Positions 25,156 through 34,827 are shown, counted from the first letter of the stretch. The stretch: 64,000 nt of DNA from Sphingobium yanoikuyae (GCF_013001025.1 NZ_CP053021.1:5153001-5217000), one strand, 5' to 3'. Notes: generated by a model from the sequence alone, not told the origin. Numbers and translations are program-made.

Positions 25156-27882
25156 GTGAGGTTTTCCAATTATCGCGCCTTGTTGTCGACGTCGGCCGTC
25201 GCCGCCGTCCTGCTGGGCGCCATGCCGGCCGCGGCACAAGACCAGCAGCAGCCCGAACAGCCCCAGCAGGCGCCCGAAGCGAGCAGCGAGGATATCGTCG
25301 TCACTGGTATCCGTTCCAGCCTTCAGGGCGCGCTCAACGCCAAGCGCAATGCAGCCCAGGTTCTGGACGCCATCTCGGCCGAGGATATCGGCAAGTTCCC
25401 GGACAAGAATGTCGGTGAAGCGCTGCAGCGCGTGACCGGCGTCCAGCTGACCCGTTCCGACGGTGAAGGCTCCGGCATCACCATCCGCGGCGCCGATCCG
25501 TCACTGAACCGCGTCGAGATCAACGGCGTCACCGCCCTGTCCACCACCGTGGGCGGCGGCCGCGATGTCGATTTCCGCGATCTGCCCTCCGAATTCGTCA
25601 ACCGCCTGGAAGTTGTGAAGTCGGCCACCGCCGACATGACCGAAGGCGGCGTCGGCGGCACCGTGCGCGTCATCACCCGCCGGCCGTTCGACAATGGCGG
25701 CAAGCCATATCTGGCCGGTTCCGCCCAGGCCATCTATGCCGATATCGGCGACCATATGGACCCGCGCCTGGCGCTGATCGGCAGCGACACCTTCGCCAAT
25801 GGCACGATCGGCGTGCTGGTGTCGGGCACGTTCGAGAACCGCAATGTCGAAAGCCATCAGGCGCGCACCACCGGCTGGGTCCAGCTGGACAGCGATCCCA
25901 ATACGGCCGGCATGCAGGCCTATGACCTCAACAATGACGGCGTCGGCGATTTCTTCCCCGACATTCCGCGCTATGTCATCAACCGCCTGGAAACCCGCCG
26001 CTATGCGCTGAACGGCATCCTGGAATGGCGCCCGAGCGACGATTTCAAGGCCTATGTCGAAAGCAACTGGACCAAGTCGATCCAGTCGGTGACCTCGCAA
26101 TATCTGCAGACCGGCACCAGCGGCGGCATCGTCGACACGGAAAACACCATCATCGGCCCGGACAATACGGTCGAATATCTGGTGATGACCAACAATACGT
26201 CGAAGGCGCAGACCAGCCAGCTGGGCGTGTCCTATCGCAACATTCTGGGCGACATCAAGCGCACCACCTATAATGTCGCGCTGGGCGCTGACTGGACGAC
26301 CGGCAACCTGACGCTGACGCCGAAAATCTCGCTGTCCAAGGCCAAGGCTTATAATAACGAGATCAATGCGACCGCGGCCGTTACCGGCATGTCCAGCCTG
26401 ATCGTCGACTATAGCAACGGCCAGAATGCGCCGAACATCATCCTGCCCAATGATCCGACCACCACGGCCGGCATCAACCAGCTGACCGTGCTGCGCCGTC
26501 CGCGCTATGACGACCAGACCGAGAAGATGGCCAAGCTGGACGCGGAATATAAGACCGACGGCGGCCTGTTCACCTCGTTCAAGATTGGTGGCCAGTATCG
26601 CGACCTGACGGTCAAGAGCCGCTTCTACACCCGCACCACGACGCTCAATGGTTTCAGCGATCCGGCGGTGCAGGCGCAGATCAACAGCATCGTCAGCGGC
26701 AATGCGGCGCTCGGCACCTCGCCCTTCTTCCACACCGGCAATCTGGGCTTCACCGGCGATTATAGCGGCTGGCTCAACATGACCCAGGGCGTGGCCGATG
26801 CGGTCGGCATTCCCGATCCGTTCGCGGAAGGCGGCTGCCCGGCCAATGCCGACGGCACCTGCCAGGTCTATACCGACACCTGGAAGGTCGGCGAACGCAA
26901 CCTGGCCGGCTATGGCCAGGCCAGCTTCGCCTTCGACGTCGGGGCCGTGCCCGTCAGCGGCGTGATCGGCGCCCGCGTCGTCAATACCAAGGTCAACACC
27001 TCGGGCTATCTCAGCACCGGCGGCGTGATCTCGCCCGTATCCTATGACAGCAACAGCACCGAATTCCTGCCCTCGATCAACATGAAGGCGGAACTCATCC
27101 CCAACAAGCTGATGGCGCGTGCGACCGCGACCGAAGTGATGGCCCGTCCGCTGCCGCAGCAGCTGGCCCCGCGCTTCACCATCGACGTCGTTGGCCTGTC
27201 GGGTTCGCGCGGCAATCCGGATCTGCAGCCGTTCCGCGCCCGCCAATATGATGCGGGCCTGGAATATTATATCAACCGCACCAGCTTCGCGTCGGTCACC
27301 TATTTCCGCAAGGAAATCAGCTCGTTCATCCAGAACACGACCGAGCCCTACACCGATGCCAGCGGCGTCACCTACACCATCACCGTGCCCACCAACGGCA
27401 CGCAGAAGGTGACGATCAACGGCGTGGAAGCCGGCGCGCAGATCGCGTTCGACTTCATCGACGTGCCGGTGCTCAAGCAGATGGGCGTGGTCGCCAACTA
27501 TACCTATTCCAAGGATAGCGGCTACGAAGGGAAGGATTATTTTACCGGCGATTCCCTGCCCTTCCAGGGTCTGTCGCGCCATGCCTACAATATCTCGGCC
27601 TATTATGAAGACGACGTCGTCAGCCTGCGGGGCGCCTATAACTGGCGGTCCAAATATCTGATCACGGCGCAGGGCCGCGGTAACAATCCCGAGTTCGGCG
27701 AAGCCTATGGCCAGCTCGATGCGTCGCTCAACGTCACGCTGATGCCGGGCATCTCGATGTTCCTGGAGGGTGTCAACCTGCTCGACGCGACGCGCAAGGA
27801 AAATGCCAACAGCGTCGAACGCCGCACCATCATCGAGACGGTCGGCCGCCGCGTCTATGGCGGTATCCGCTTCAAGCTCTGA
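25156..27882 (+). CDS. TonB-dependent receptor (likely oligosaccharide uptake)
   Basis: 908 residues, GTG start after GGGAGG. Signal peptide to about residue 28, then a Gln/Pro-rich linker and a TonB box SEDIVVTGIRSS. The plug contains DAISAEDIGKFPDKNVGEAL and GVQLTRSDGEGSGITIRG, the signature of the large CirA-like receptors that sphingomonads and xanthomonads use for plant glycans. The barrel ends in GGIRFKL. It is the first gene of a cluster with pectin-active lyases, so it probably imports galacturonan or rhamnogalacturonan fragments (inference). Confidence 0.93.
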   Translation: MRFSNYRALLSTSAVAAVLLGAMPAAAQDQQQPEQPQQAPEASSEDIVVTGIRSSLQGALNAKRNAAQVLDAISAEDIGKFPDKNVGEALQRVTGVQLTRSDGEGSGITIRGADPSLNRVEINGVTALSTTVGGGRDVDFRDLPSEFVNRLEVVKSATADMTEGGVGGTVRVITRRPFDNGGKPYLAGSAQAIYADIGDHMDPRLALIGSDTFANGTIGVLVSGTFENRNVESHQARTTGWVQLDSDPNTAGMQAYDLNNDGVGDFFPDIPRYVINRLETRRYALNGILEWRPSDDFKAYVESNWTKSIQSVTSQYLQTGTSGGIVDTENTIIGPDNTVEYLVMTNNTSKAQTSQLGVSYRNILGDIKRTTYNVALGADWTTGNLTLTPKISLSKAKAYNNEINATAAVTGMSSLIVDYSNGQNAPNIILPNDPTTTAGINQLTVLRRPRYDDQTEKMAKLDAEYKTDGGLFTSFKIGGQYRDLTVKSRFYTRTTTLNGFSDPAVQAQINSIVSGNAALGTSPFFHTGNLGFTGDYSGWLNMTQGVADAVGIPDPFAEGGCPANADGTCQVYTDTWKVGERNLAGYGQASFAFDVGAVPVSGVIGARVVNTKVNTSGYLSTGGVISPVSYDSNSTEFLPSINMKAELIPNKLMARATATEVMARPLPQQLAPRFTIDVVGLSGSRGNPDLQPFRARQYDAGLEYYINRTSFASVTYFRKEISSFIQNTTEPYTDASGVTYTITVPTNGTQKVTINGVEAGAQIAFDFIDVPVLKQMGVVANYTYSKDSGYEGKDYFTGDSLPFQGLSRHAYNISAYYEDDVVSLRGAYNWRSKYLITAQGRGNNPEFGEAYGQLDASLNVTLMPGISMFLEGVNLLDATRKENANSVERRTIIETVGRRVYGGIRFKL

Positions 27883-27888
27883 TTGGCG

Positions 27889-27953
27889 CTCATGGCCTGG
27901 CCTCCCCCAGGTCATGAGACAGGCTGCGGGTCGGGATATGCCCGACCCGCAGC
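27889..27953 (+). terminator. Two tandem stem-loops between receptor and lyase genes
   Basis: The first stem pairs 27889-27900 with 27907-27918 (12 bp, one G-U). The second pairs GCTGCGGGTCGGG (27923-27935) with its perfect complement (27941-27953) around ATATG. They begin 7 bases after the receptor stop. A short TTTT occurs after the second. They may terminate, attenuate or stabilise the receptor mRNA so that the receptor is made in excess of the enzymes. Confidence 0.7.
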
Positions 27954-27987
27954 ATCATGTTTTCAAGATCAAGCGGGACAGGTCGCC

Positions 27988-28680
27988 ATGTTCTCTCGCC
28001 GCACCCTCCTTGCATCGCTGGTCCTCGCGCCGATCGCCGGCCCCTTGAACGCTGCGGCGCGGGGGCCGCTCTGGCGCGACGATTTCCGTCATGGCCTCAA
28101 GCAATGGCAGCTGGAGGCGGTGGGCGATGCGCGCGTGACCGCGCAGGACGGGCTGCTCGATATCGTCGCGCCCAAGGGGCTAACGCTCTGGTTCCGCAAG
28201 CAACTAAGCGGCCCGGTCGCGATCCGCTATGATGTGCGCGCCGTGTCGGACGGCGGCCCCTATGACGAGGTCAGCGACGTCAACGCCTTCTGGATGGCGC
28301 GCGACCCGGCGGCGGCCGGCGGATCGGCGCTCGGCCGCACGCGCAGCGGCACGTTCGAGGAGTATGACAGCCTCCGCACCTATTATGTCGGCATTGGCGG
28401 CAACCGGAACAGCACCACGCGGATGCGCCGCTATGTGGGGGAGCCGGGCCATCGCCCGCTGCTGCCGGAACATGACCGCACCGACAAGGCGGCGATGCTG
28501 GTGCCCAATCAGTGGTTTTCGATCGGCCTGATCGCCAACGGGTCTCATGTCGCGGTGGAGCGGGACGGGGCGACCCTGTTCACGCTCGACGATCCCGATC
28601 CCTATCGCAGCGGCCATTTCGGCCTGCGCACGACGCAGAGCCATCTTCAGGTCCGCAATTTCACCATCACCAAGATCTGA
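27988..28680 (+). CDS. DUF6250-like exported protein of the pectin locus
   Basis: 230 residues. A leader (FSRRTLLASLVLAP) suggests Tat or Sec export. The body (WRDDFRHGLKQWQLE, SDVNAFWMARDP, RTYYVGIGGNRNSTTRMRRY, FGLRTTQSHLQVRNFTI) looks like a jelly-roll beta-sandwich of the concanavalin type, as seen in the DUF6250 family linked to pectin utilisation. It may bind or cleave a pectic oligosaccharide. It lies 23 bases before the rhamnogalacturonan-lyase-like gene. Activity is unproven. Confidence 0.75.
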   Translation: MFSRRTLLASLVLAPIAGPLNAAARGPLWRDDFRHGLKQWQLEAVGDARVTAQDGLLDIVAPKGLTLWFRKQLSGPVAIRYDVRAVSDGGPYDEVSDVNAFWMARDPAAAGGSALGRTRSGTFEEYDSLRTYYVGIGGNRNSTTRMRRYVGEPGHRPLLPEHDRTDKAAMLVPNQWFSIGLIANGSHVAVERDGATLFTLDDPDPYRSGHFGLRTTQSHLQVRNFTITKI

Positions 28681-28703
28681 ACAACATAAAAAGGGAGAGC
28701 AGC

Positions 28704-31412
28704 ATGGATATCAGGGCGGGGATCAGCCGGCGCGACAGCCTGAAGGCGGGATTGATGGCGAGCGCGACTGCGCTGCTGCCGGGCGCGGCGCAGGCGGCGA
28801 CCAGTGCGCGCGGCGGCGCCATGCCGGAAACGCCGGTGCGCTGGATCGACGATGCCGCCCCGCCGCTCTCGCTCGGCCAGACCTTTGGCGTGCCATGGCC
28901 GCGCGGCGTGCTGCGCGCGGGCAAGCCGCTGTCGGTGCAGGGCGCCGATGGCACCGCTCTGCCCTCGCAGCACTGGACACTCGCCACCTGGCCCGACGGG
29001 TCGATCAAATGGACCGCTCATGCACTGCCCGCCGGCACCGGCCAGCCCGGCGCGCTGCGCGTGGTGTCGGGCAAGCCCGCCGCGCCGCAGGCGCCGGTAC
29101 TGGTGCGCGAACTCGCCGACCGGATCGAGATTCAGGTCGGCGCGCTGCGCTGGAGCATCGGCCGCTCGGGCAATGCGATCATCCAGTCGGCGCAGCAGGG
29201 CGGTCGCACCGTCGTTGGTCCCCTGACGCTGGTCGCCAGCGTCGACAGCGCGCCCGAAGGTGGCACCCGCACGCCCTTCACCGGCCGCATCACCAGCGCG
29301 ACGGTCGAGCACAAGGGGCCGGTCCGCGCCGTCGTCAAGCTCACCGGCGTGCATGAAGGGCAGGGGCGACAGATATTGCCCTTCACCCTGCGCCTCTACG
29401 CCCATGCCGGCGGCGACCATCTGCGCATAGTCCACAGCTTCATCTTCGACGGCGATCCGGCGAAGGATTTCATCAGCGGCATCGGCCTGACCGCCGCCGT
29501 GCCGATGGCGGGCGCACCGCACGACCGCCATGTCCGCCTCGCCACTGCCGACGACGGCCTGTTCAGCGAAGCGGTGCGACCGCTTACCGGCCTGCGCCGC
29601 GATCCGGGCAAGGCGGTGCGCGCCGCGCAGATCGCCGGCAAGGCGGTGCCGATGGACGCCATGGCGCCGGGCGTCGCCAAGCTGCTCGATCGCATTCCGA
29701 CCTGGGGCGATTTCGACCTGACCCAATTGTCGGCCGACGGTTTCGCCATCGCCAAGCGTACGCAGGACGGCCATGCCTGGGTCGATTCCGTCGCCGGCAG
29801 CCGATCTCAGGGCCTGGGCTATGTCGGATCGCCCCAGGGCGGCGCGGCGATCGCCACCCGCTATTTCTGGCAGCGCCACCCGTCCCAGATCAGCATTCGT
29901 GACGCCGAAAGCGACACCGCGACGCTGACCGCCTGGCTCTGGTCGCCCGACGCCAAGCCGATGGACATGCGCTCCTATCGCGGCGTCCTGGGGATGGAGG
30001 GCTATGACGCCCAGAATGAAGGGCTCGACATCACCTATGAGGATTATGAGCCCGGCTGGGATGCCGCGACCGGCGTCGCCCGCACCAGCGAACTGACCCT
30101 CTGGGCCTGCGCCACCACCCCCTCGGCCGATGCGCTCGCCGCGATGGCGCAGGCGAACGCCGTGCCGCCGCAACTGATGGTGACGCCCGAACGTATCCAT
30201 GAAGCCGGCGTGTTCGGCATCTGGAGCCTGCCGGACCGCTCGACGCCCATGAAGGCGCGGATCGAGGACCAGAATACCAACCTCGTCGACTTCTATGTCG
30301 GTGAGGTGGATCGCCGCCGCTGGTATGGTTTCTGGAACCATGGCGACATCATGCACACCTATGATTTCGACCGGCATGTCTGGCGTTACGACATTGGTGG
30401 CTTCGCCTGGGACAATAGCGAGCTGTCACCTGACCTGTGGTTCTGGACCAGCGTGCTGCGCACCGGCAATGCCGCCGCCTTCCGCTTTGCCGAGGCGCTG
30501 ACCCGCCATACCGGCGAGGTCGATGTCTATCATCTCGGCCGGTTCAAGGGGCTGGGCACGCGCCATGGCGTCCAGCACTGGAGCGACAGCAGCAAGCAGC
30601 CGCGCGTCAGCAACGCTATGTATCGCCGCATCTTCTATTATCTGACCGCCGACGAGCGGGCCGGCGACCTGATGCGCGATCTGGTCACGTCCGACCTGTC
30701 GCTGGAGCATGTCGAGATCGGTCGCAAGGTGCCGGGGGCGCAGCGTAATCCGCTGCCCGCCGGCGTCATTGATCTGAGCTTCGGCACCATGTGGTGTTCC
30801 GTCGCCTCGGCCTGGCTCACCGAATGGGAGCGGACTGGCGACAAGCGCTGGCGCGAGCGACTGCTCAACGGCATGGATAGCATCGGTCGGCTGAAATATG
30901 GCTGGTTGGCGGGCAGCGCCCCCTATGACCTCAAGACCGGGCGCTTCATGGGGGCGGGGGACAAGATTTCCATCTCGCACCTCAATGCCGTGTTCGGCGC
31001 GCTGGAGGTGAATGCCGAGCTTCTGGAGCTGCTTGACGTGCCGCGCTATCGCACCGCCTGGCTCGACTATTGCCGCTGGTTCAACGCCTCGCCGCAGGAG
31101 TGGAAGGCGAAGTTCGACCAGCCCTTCGGCCGCCGCAACCTCAAGGAAGGCCATTCGCGCCTGACCGCCTATGTCGCGCGCGAGACCGGCGACAGGGAAC
31201 TGGCCGTGCGCGCCTGGAAGGAATTCCTCGGCGGCGACGCGGGCCTCGGCCTGTCGAACGGCGATCCGCGCGTGGCGCTGAAGGGGCCGGCCTATGTCCG
31301 CCCGATCGTCGAATGGCCGGACGTGTCCACCAATGCGGCGTCGCAATGGGGTCTTGCTGCGATCGAGAATCTGGCGCTCATTCCCGACGCGCTAGCCGAT
31401 GCTGCCAAGTGA
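28704..31412 (+). CDS. PcRGLX/YetA-like exo-rhamnogalacturonan lyase family protein (PL26-type)
   Basis: 902 residues with a Tat leader (SRRDSLKAGLMASATALL). The order fits PcRGLX/YetA: an N-terminal RIFT-like barrel (VRWIDDAAPPLSLGQTFGVP, DGSIKWTAHAL), a central beta-sandwich (RLYAHAGGDHLRIVHSFIFD), and a C-terminal alpha/alpha toroid (WFWTSVLRTGNAAAFRFAEA, HLGRFKGLGTRHGVQHWSDS). PL26 enzymes release unsaturated galacturonosyl-rhamnose from rhamnogalacturonan I. AGGGAGAGCAGC precedes the ATG. Family assignment comes from remembered architecture, not a search. Confidence 0.8.
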   Translation: MDIRAGISRRDSLKAGLMASATALLPGAAQAATSARGGAMPETPVRWIDDAAPPLSLGQTFGVPWPRGVLRAGKPLSVQGADGTALPSQHWTLATWPDGSIKWTAHALPAGTGQPGALRVVSGKPAAPQAPVLVRELADRIEIQVGALRWSIGRSGNAIIQSAQQGGRTVVGPLTLVASVDSAPEGGTRTPFTGRITSATVEHKGPVRAVVKLTGVHEGQGRQILPFTLRLYAHAGGDHLRIVHSFIFDGDPAKDFISGIGLTAAVPMAGAPHDRHVRLATADDGLFSEAVRPLTGLRRDPGKAVRAAQIAGKAVPMDAMAPGVAKLLDRIPTWGDFDLTQLSADGFAIAKRTQDGHAWVDSVAGSRSQGLGYVGSPQGGAAIATRYFWQRHPSQISIRDAESDTATLTAWLWSPDAKPMDMRSYRGVLGMEGYDAQNEGLDITYEDYEPGWDAATGVARTSELTLWACATTPSADALAAMAQANAVPPQLMVTPERIHEAGVFGIWSLPDRSTPMKARIEDQNTNLVDFYVGEVDRRRWYGFWNHGDIMHTYDFDRHVWRYDIGGFAWDNSELSPDLWFWTSVLRTGNAAAFRFAEALTRHTGEVDVYHLGRFKGLGTRHGVQHWSDSSKQPRVSNAMYRRIFYYLTADERAGDLMRDLVTSDLSLEHVEIGRKVPGAQRNPLPAGVIDLSFGTMWCSVASAWLTEWERTGDKRWRERLLNGMDSIGRLKYGWLAGSAPYDLKTGRFMGAGDKISISHLNAVFGALEVNAELLELLDVPRYRTAWLDYCRWFNASPQEWKAKFDQPFGRRNLKEGHSRLTAYVARETGDRELAVRAWKEFLGGDAGLGLSNGDPRVALKGPAYVRPIVEWPDVSTNAASQWGLAAIENLALIPDALADAAK

Positions 31413-31426
31413 TGAAGGGCCATAAG

Positions 31427-32749
31427 ATGAAGACGATGATGATTGGCCTGATGGCGGCGCTGACCGTAAGCGCGGCGACCCCGGCGCTGGCCAAGCCCGT
31501 GGCCGAATGGGTCGACCAGACCACCGGCCACCGCGTTCTGCGGCTGACCGATACGCCGGGCAGCGCCAGCCTCTATTTCCACCAGAACAGCTATACGCCG
31601 CAGGGCGACAAGATGGTGATCTCCACCCCCGACGGCATTTCGGTGCTGACGCTGGCCGACTGGAGCATCAGGCCGCTGGTCAAGGGCAAGGATATCCAGC
31701 TGCTCTTCACCGGGCGCAAGACGCGCACCGCCTATTATGCCAGCCACAAGCGCGACGATGGTGCGGGGGCCACGACCCTCTATGCCGCCGACATCGACAG
31801 CGGCAAGGTCCGCAAGATCGCGACCGTCGATCGCGGATCGATCGGCTCGATCAATGCGGACGAGACGCTGCTGCTCGGTCAATGGGCGGCAAGCGACAAG
31901 CCGCTCCAGCCTGACGGCACCCAGAAGCGCGCCGCGCCGGAGATCAAGCAGCAGTTCGGCCAGGCTAATTATGCCGCCAACGGTCCGGACGGAAAGCCGC
32001 TCAGCTTTGCCGAGGCGAAGGAAGTGCGCCTCAATGAACGGCTGGAGGCGCGCATCCCGATGGAGATATTCACCATCGACATCCGCACCGGGGAGCGAAA
32101 GGTGGTGGTCGCCTCGACCGATTGGCTGAACCATATCCAGTTCTCGCCGACCGACCCAGGCCTCATCATGTATTGCCATGAAGGCCCCTGGCACAAGGTC
32201 GACCGGATCTGGACGATCCGCACCGACGGCAGCGGCCAGCAACTGGTCCACAAGCGCAGCATGAACATGGAAATCGCCGGCCACGAGTTCTTCTCGCCCG
32301 ACGGCAAGTGGATCTGGTATGATCTCCAGACGCCGCGTGGCGAGGTGTTCTGGCTCGCCGGCTATGAATTGGCGACCGGGCATCGCCAATGGTTCAAGGT
32401 CGACCGCAACCAATGGTCGGTCCATTACAACCAGGCGCCCGACCTCCAGCATTTCTCCGGCGACGGCGGCGACAGCGAAATGGTCGCCCATGCTCCCGAC
32501 GGCAAATATCTCTATCTCTTCACGCCCCAGGCCATTCCCGATGTCGCCGGCATCCATGCCGACAATGCCGCCGACCTGATCGCGCCGGGCACCTTCGGCG
32601 TCGAGAAGATCGTCGACATGCGCAAGCATGACTATCGGCTGGAGCCGAACATCACCTTCACGCCCGACGGCAAATGGATGATCTTCCGCTCCAACATGGA
32701 CGGCGCGCCGCAAATCTACGCGGCGGAGATTGCCAAGACGGCGCACTGA
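31427..32749 (+). CDS. Oligogalacturonate lyase family protein (PL22-type)
   Basis: 440 residues with a signal peptide (MALTVSAATPALA region). The seven-bladed propeller signatures of oligogalacturonate lyase are present: LNHIQFSPTDPGLIMYCHEG, GHEFFSPDGKWIWYDLQ, and QWSVHYNQAPDLQHFSGDGGD, which hold the manganese-binding His and Gln positions. The enzyme cleaves short oligogalacturonates by beta-elimination. The export signal implies periplasmic action, unlike classical cytoplasmic Ogl. An upstream ATG at 31412 overlaps the previous stop, but AGGG spacing favours 31427. Confidence 0.88.
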   Translation: MKTMMIGLMAALTVSAATPALAKPVAEWVDQTTGHRVLRLTDTPGSASLYFHQNSYTPQGDKMVISTPDGISVLTLADWSIRPLVKGKDIQLLFTGRKTRTAYYASHKRDDGAGATTLYAADIDSGKVRKIATVDRGSIGSINADETLLLGQWAASDKPLQPDGTQKRAAPEIKQQFGQANYAANGPDGKPLSFAEAKEVRLNERLEARIPMEIFTIDIRTGERKVVVASTDWLNHIQFSPTDPGLIMYCHEGPWHKVDRIWTIRTDGSGQQLVHKRSMNMEIAGHEFFSPDGKWIWYDLQTPRGEVFWLAGYELATGHRQWFKVDRNQWSVHYNQAPDLQHFSGDGGDSEMVAHAPDGKYLYLFTPQAIPDVAGIHADNAADLIAPGTFGVEKIVDMRKHDYRLEPNITFTPDGKWMIFRSNMDGAPQIYAAEIAKTAH

Positions 32750-32819
32750 CGACGAGCGATTGCCGGGCGGGGCGTCGCTGGCCTATGGTCGCGGCGCCCC
32801 GCGTGAAAAGGCTGACGTC

Positions 32820-33371
32820 ATGATGCGTGCCCGGCACTGCTCCCTACTGTTGTTCCTGACGCCGGTTGCGGCCGATGCCATGCCGCCGCCGACCCCGGCC
32901 GATCTCGCCGGCTGCGAAGGATCGGCCTTCGTCGTGGACAAGCTGGTCTGCGCCGACCCGGCGCTCAAGGCGGCCGATGCCCGCGTCCGGGTGCCCAGCG
33001 CGGATCAGTCCAAGCTGCTGGATGCCGCATCCGATTATGTTGAGCGGCAGGACGCCTGGTTCCAGCGCCGCAACCGCTGCGCCTTCGCGCCCGACCAGCC
33101 GGCCTGCCTGCGCGACGCCTATGCCGAGCGCAGCGCCGTGCTGATGGCACTGGCCCATGACCCCGCACCGGACCGGGCCAAGCAATGCGGCGAGATGGCG
33201 GTGCGGATCGGCACGCTAGAGGGGGCGACCATCATCCGCGATGACAGCCGGCTGGTCGCGGTGGGGCTGCCGAAGCCCCGATCGTCCTGGCGCCCTTTCG
33301 TGACGGCGGAACCGCGCGGCAAGGCATGGCGCCTGCGCCGGCTGGACGGCGCGCATATCGACTGCCGCTAA
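32820..33371 (+). CDS. LprI/DUF1311-like exported protein
   Basis: 183 residues with a signal peptide (LLLFLTPVAADA). The region RQDAWFQRRNRCAFAPDQPACLRDAYAERSAVL, described here in two parts (RQDAWFQRRNRC and ACLRDAYAERSAVL), matches the lysozyme-inhibitor LprI/DUF1311 pattern with its Cys pair and the CL-x3-Y-x2-R motif. LprI from mycobacteria inhibits lysozyme; most bacterial homologues are uncharacterised. AAAGG lies 9 bases before the ATG; the next codon is also ATG. It stands alone after the pectin locus and converges on the HTH gene. Confidence 0.7.
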   Translation: MMRARHCSLLLFLTPVAADAMPPPTPADLAGCEGSAFVVDKLVCADPALKAADARVRVPSADQSKLLDAASDYVERQDAWFQRRNRCAFAPDQPACLRDAYAERSAVLMALAHDPAPDRAKQCGEMAVRIGTLEGATIIRDDSRLVAVGLPKPRSSWRPFVTAEPRGKAWRLRRLDGAHIDCR

Positions 33372-33374
33372 GGC

Positions 33375-33941
33375 TCAGTCCTCGTCCTCGCTGTGCATGA
33401 TGTCGGCGCGGGTGATGGTGCCGCCCTGGCTGTGGACCACGGCCAGCCGCTTGCGCCCCTTGTCGCGGAAGCGGATCTCGCCGCTGTCGATCGCGGGATC
33501 GGCGATCATGATGAGGGCGTCGAACACGCCGCGCGCCTCGCGCAATTCGCTCAGGATCGTCAGCAGTTCGTGCGAGGTGATGCGGGTGCCCCCTTCGCTG
33601 TCGGGCATCTGTTTCTCGATGATCCGGTGCAGCGCCTCGACGATCGCCAGCGTTGGGTGCAGCCGCTCGACCGAGACGGGCGCGGCCAGCGGCACGGCGC
33701 GAACATCGGCCAGCGCCAGATAGGGGTCGATCGCGCCGGGGCCGAAAACCTGCTCGATATTGGCAAGGGTCACGGCGTCCAGGTTGCTCGCCTCGTTGCG
33801 CGCATTCTTGACCGTGCCGGCCGAACAACCGATCCGCTCCGCCAGCTGGCTGTCGGACAGGCCATGGGCCTTCTGGATGCGCCGCACGATGGTGGCGACC
33901 GCTTCCCGATAGATGCCGTTCGATAGCCGCGTTCCGGCCAT
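33375..33941 (-). CDS. Helix-turn-helix (XRE-like) DNA-binding protein
   Basis: 188 residues. An HTH of XRE type is seen at about residues 25-60 (LSDSQLAERIGCSAGTVKN). The remaining part is helical, with no recognised domain. It is likely a small cytoplasmic regulator. A start at 33941 (MAGTRLSNG) is preceded by GGGAGAAGCGAGA. It diverges from the L,D-transpeptidase gene with 133 bases between, and could control it (inference). Nothing phage-like surrounds it. Confidence 0.75.
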   Translation of the reverse strand: MAGTRLSNGIYREAVATIVRRIQKAHGLSDSQLAERIGCSAGTVKNARNEASNLDAVTLANIEQVFGPGAIDPYLALADVRAVPLAAPVSVERLHPTLAIVEALHRIIEKQMPDSEGGTRITSHELLTILSELREARGVFDALIMIADPAIDSGEIRFRDKGRKRLAVVHSQGGTITRADIMHSEDED

Positions 33942-34074
33942 GTCTCGCTTCTCCCGCTTCGACGTGCCTCGCCCGACAAAAATGCCGGGCTGGATGGATG
34001 TGCGCAAGACTTTGTGCGCGGCGCCCGATTCCGGCAAAGACCTTGGCGGGGCCTGCACCCTAGTTGCACCATCC

Positions 34075-34746
34075 ATGAACCCCGATCGTCGCCGTTTTCT
34101 CCTCTCCGCTTCCGTTCTGGTCGCGGGCGCTGTTGGCACCGCGCGTGCCTCCGCGCCGGGGCCGATGCGCGCGCTGAAACCCATGGTGCCGGCCCAGCCG
34201 ATCGCGCCGGTCACCACGCCGACCCCGCCGGCGCTGGTGAAGCCCGCTTTGTTTGCACAGGCCCGCGCGGCGCTGGAACGGCATCCGCAGATCGTCAATC
34301 GGCACCGCATGGCGCTGGTCGATTTTGCTGCGCCCTCGTCGGAGCCGCGGCTGCATATCGTCAACCTGCTGGATGGCACCACCACCTCCTATCTGGTGGC
34401 GCATGGCAGCGGATCGGACCCGGATCATAGCGGCTGGTTGGAGCGCTTTTCCAATGCGCCCGGTTCCAACGCCTCCTGTTCGGGCGCGTTTCTGACGGCC
34501 GATCCCTATGTCGGGAAACATGGCCCGTCGCAGCGCTTGCAGGGGCTCGATCCGACCAACGACAATGCGATGAGCCGGGCGATCGTGCTGCATGGTGCCT
34601 GGTATGCCGAACCCACGCTGGCCGGTGCGCGCGGCAAGCTGGGGCGCAGCCAGGGCTGTTTCGCGGTCGGCGACAGCGTTCGATCGCAGGTCATGGCCCA
34701 GTTGGGCCGGGGCAGCCTGATCTACGCGGCCAAGCTGGTCGTCTGA
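34075..34746 (+). CDS. Murein L,D-transpeptidase catalytic domain family protein (YkuD_2-like)
   Basis: 223 residues with a Tat leader (DRRRFLLSASVLVAG). The catalytic region has VLHGAWYAEP (His173) and GRSQGCFAV (Cys195), the His/Cys pair of L,D-transpeptidases; LHIVNLLDGTTTSYLVAHG is the family strand pattern. It works in the periplasm on peptidoglycan stem peptides, cross-linking or attaching proteins. A longer upstream frame has no ribosome site. A hairpin terminator follows at 34828. Confidence 0.85.
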   Translation: MNPDRRRFLLSASVLVAGAVGTARASAPGPMRALKPMVPAQPIAPVTTPTPPALVKPALFAQARAALERHPQIVNRHRMALVDFAAPSSEPRLHIVNLLDGTTTSYLVAHGSGSDPDHSGWLERFSNAPGSNASCSGAFLTADPYVGKHGPSQRLQGLDPTNDNAMSRAIVLHGAWYAEPTLAGARGKLGRSQGCFAVGDSVRSQVMAQLGRGSLIYAAKLVV

Positions 34747-34827
34747 ATTTTGCCATAAGCGCGTCGCCCCAATCGGCGCGCGGGTCCGTGCCGCCGCTTA
34801 ACCCCTTTCGCGGTGGGCACCATGGCC

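Noticed and set aside
25148..25159. Tiny ATG frame (Met-Phe-Lys-stop) overlapping the GTG start of the TonB receptor
   Set aside because: GGGAGG is directly adjacent to this ATG, too close to use; the GTG has proper spacing. Could be re-examined as a translational brake but evidence is thin.
25501..27915. Long minus-strand frame opposite the pectin-locus TonB receptor
   Set aside because: Antisense shadow; composition is low complexity and no family features are seen.
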